DNA of 64,000 nt from Notospermus geniculatus (Eukaryota; Nemertea; Pilidiophora; Heteronemertea; Lineidae), in contig NMRB01001210.1 of NCBI GenBank assembly GCA_002633025.1, positions 68,751 through 132,750 of the forward strand, written 5' to 3'. Under the pieces are notes generated by a model, which did not search any database, was not told the origin of the DNA, and saw only the letters and a list, made by a program, of their open reading frames with translations. Shown here in pieces: positions 63,888 to 64,000 of this stretch. Positions within the stretch are counted from its first letter, which is position 1. Each line of letters opens with the position of its first letter. Both the position numbers and the translations under genes were made by a program.

Positions 63888-64000
63888 ATGTTTGTGAATG
63901 ATTCAGCAACGACGGGTTACTACCAAGGAAGTCCGCTGACCTACAGCGTGGATATCGCTGTTTACTTTCTGACTGTTCCAATTCCACCGCTTCTCATGAT
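63888..64000 (+). CDS. N-terminus of a probable GPCR, cut by the window edge
   Basis: ATG at 63888 opens a frame that runs off the window (37 full codons). The first ~20 residues are polar with an N-glycosylation site (MFVNDSATTGYYQG), followed by a hydrophobic helix start (VDIAVYFLTVPIPPLL) where TM1 of a rhodopsin-like receptor would lie. The layout matches the short extracellular N-terminus of the receptor at 13658-14680. This rests on composition only; another membrane protein is possible. Confidence 0.45.
   Translation, partial: MFVNDSATTGYYQGSPLTYSVDIAVYFLTVPIPPLLM

Overview
The window is about 64 kb of a eukaryotic, AT-leaning, repeat-saturated genome, most likely a marine invertebrate. 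The evidence is intron-bearing transposase exons, tRNA-derived SINEs, BEL/Pao, Penelope-like, Harbinger and Helitron/Helentron relics, and a strong excess of the palindromic octamers TACATGTA and TAGGCCTA. An echinoderm, hemichordate or cephalochordate fits best; a lophotrochozoan is not excluded. No bacterial operons, rRNA or CRISPR were seen.

Only three stretches look like host genes. They are a single-exon Fic-domain protein (4460-5446, +), a single-exon rhodopsin-like GPCR (13658-14680, +) that ends at an ambiguous base, and the first 37 codons of what looks like another GPCR at the right edge (63888-64000, +).

Almost everything else is mobile DNA, much of it nested. 0-32 kb holds SINEs, MITE-like inverted-repeat elements with readable target-site duplications (TSDs), two neighbouring copies of one palindromic MITE each carrying further insertions (14.7-18.8 kb), and short tandem arrays. 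32-38.7 kb is a BEL/Pao retrotransposon on the minus strand with a 1750-codon ORF. 42-48.7 kb carries a broken Harbinger transposase split by a MITE, the last two exons of a Tc1/IS630-type DDE protein, and a PIF1-like helicase fragment. 50-56 kb carries a two-exon Myb/SANT-like gene with one premature stop. Its intron is filled by a giant Penelope-like palindrome holding four later insertions. 56.7-62 kb is a decayed helicase-endonuclease gene of Helentron type, split by two TA-flanked MITEs; the larger one itself contains a 1.57 kb foldback element with a 9-bp TSD.

The most interesting pattern is a family of five foldback elements (7453, 20822, 25386, 54160, 54814). Their ends share the block GTCGTCCTGGGTA, each end can fold into its own CCTGGGTA/TACCCAGG hairpin, and three of the five sit between 9-bp direct repeats. 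No function beyond transposition can be assigned. Coordinates of elements are read by eye from the termini; identity values were not computed.
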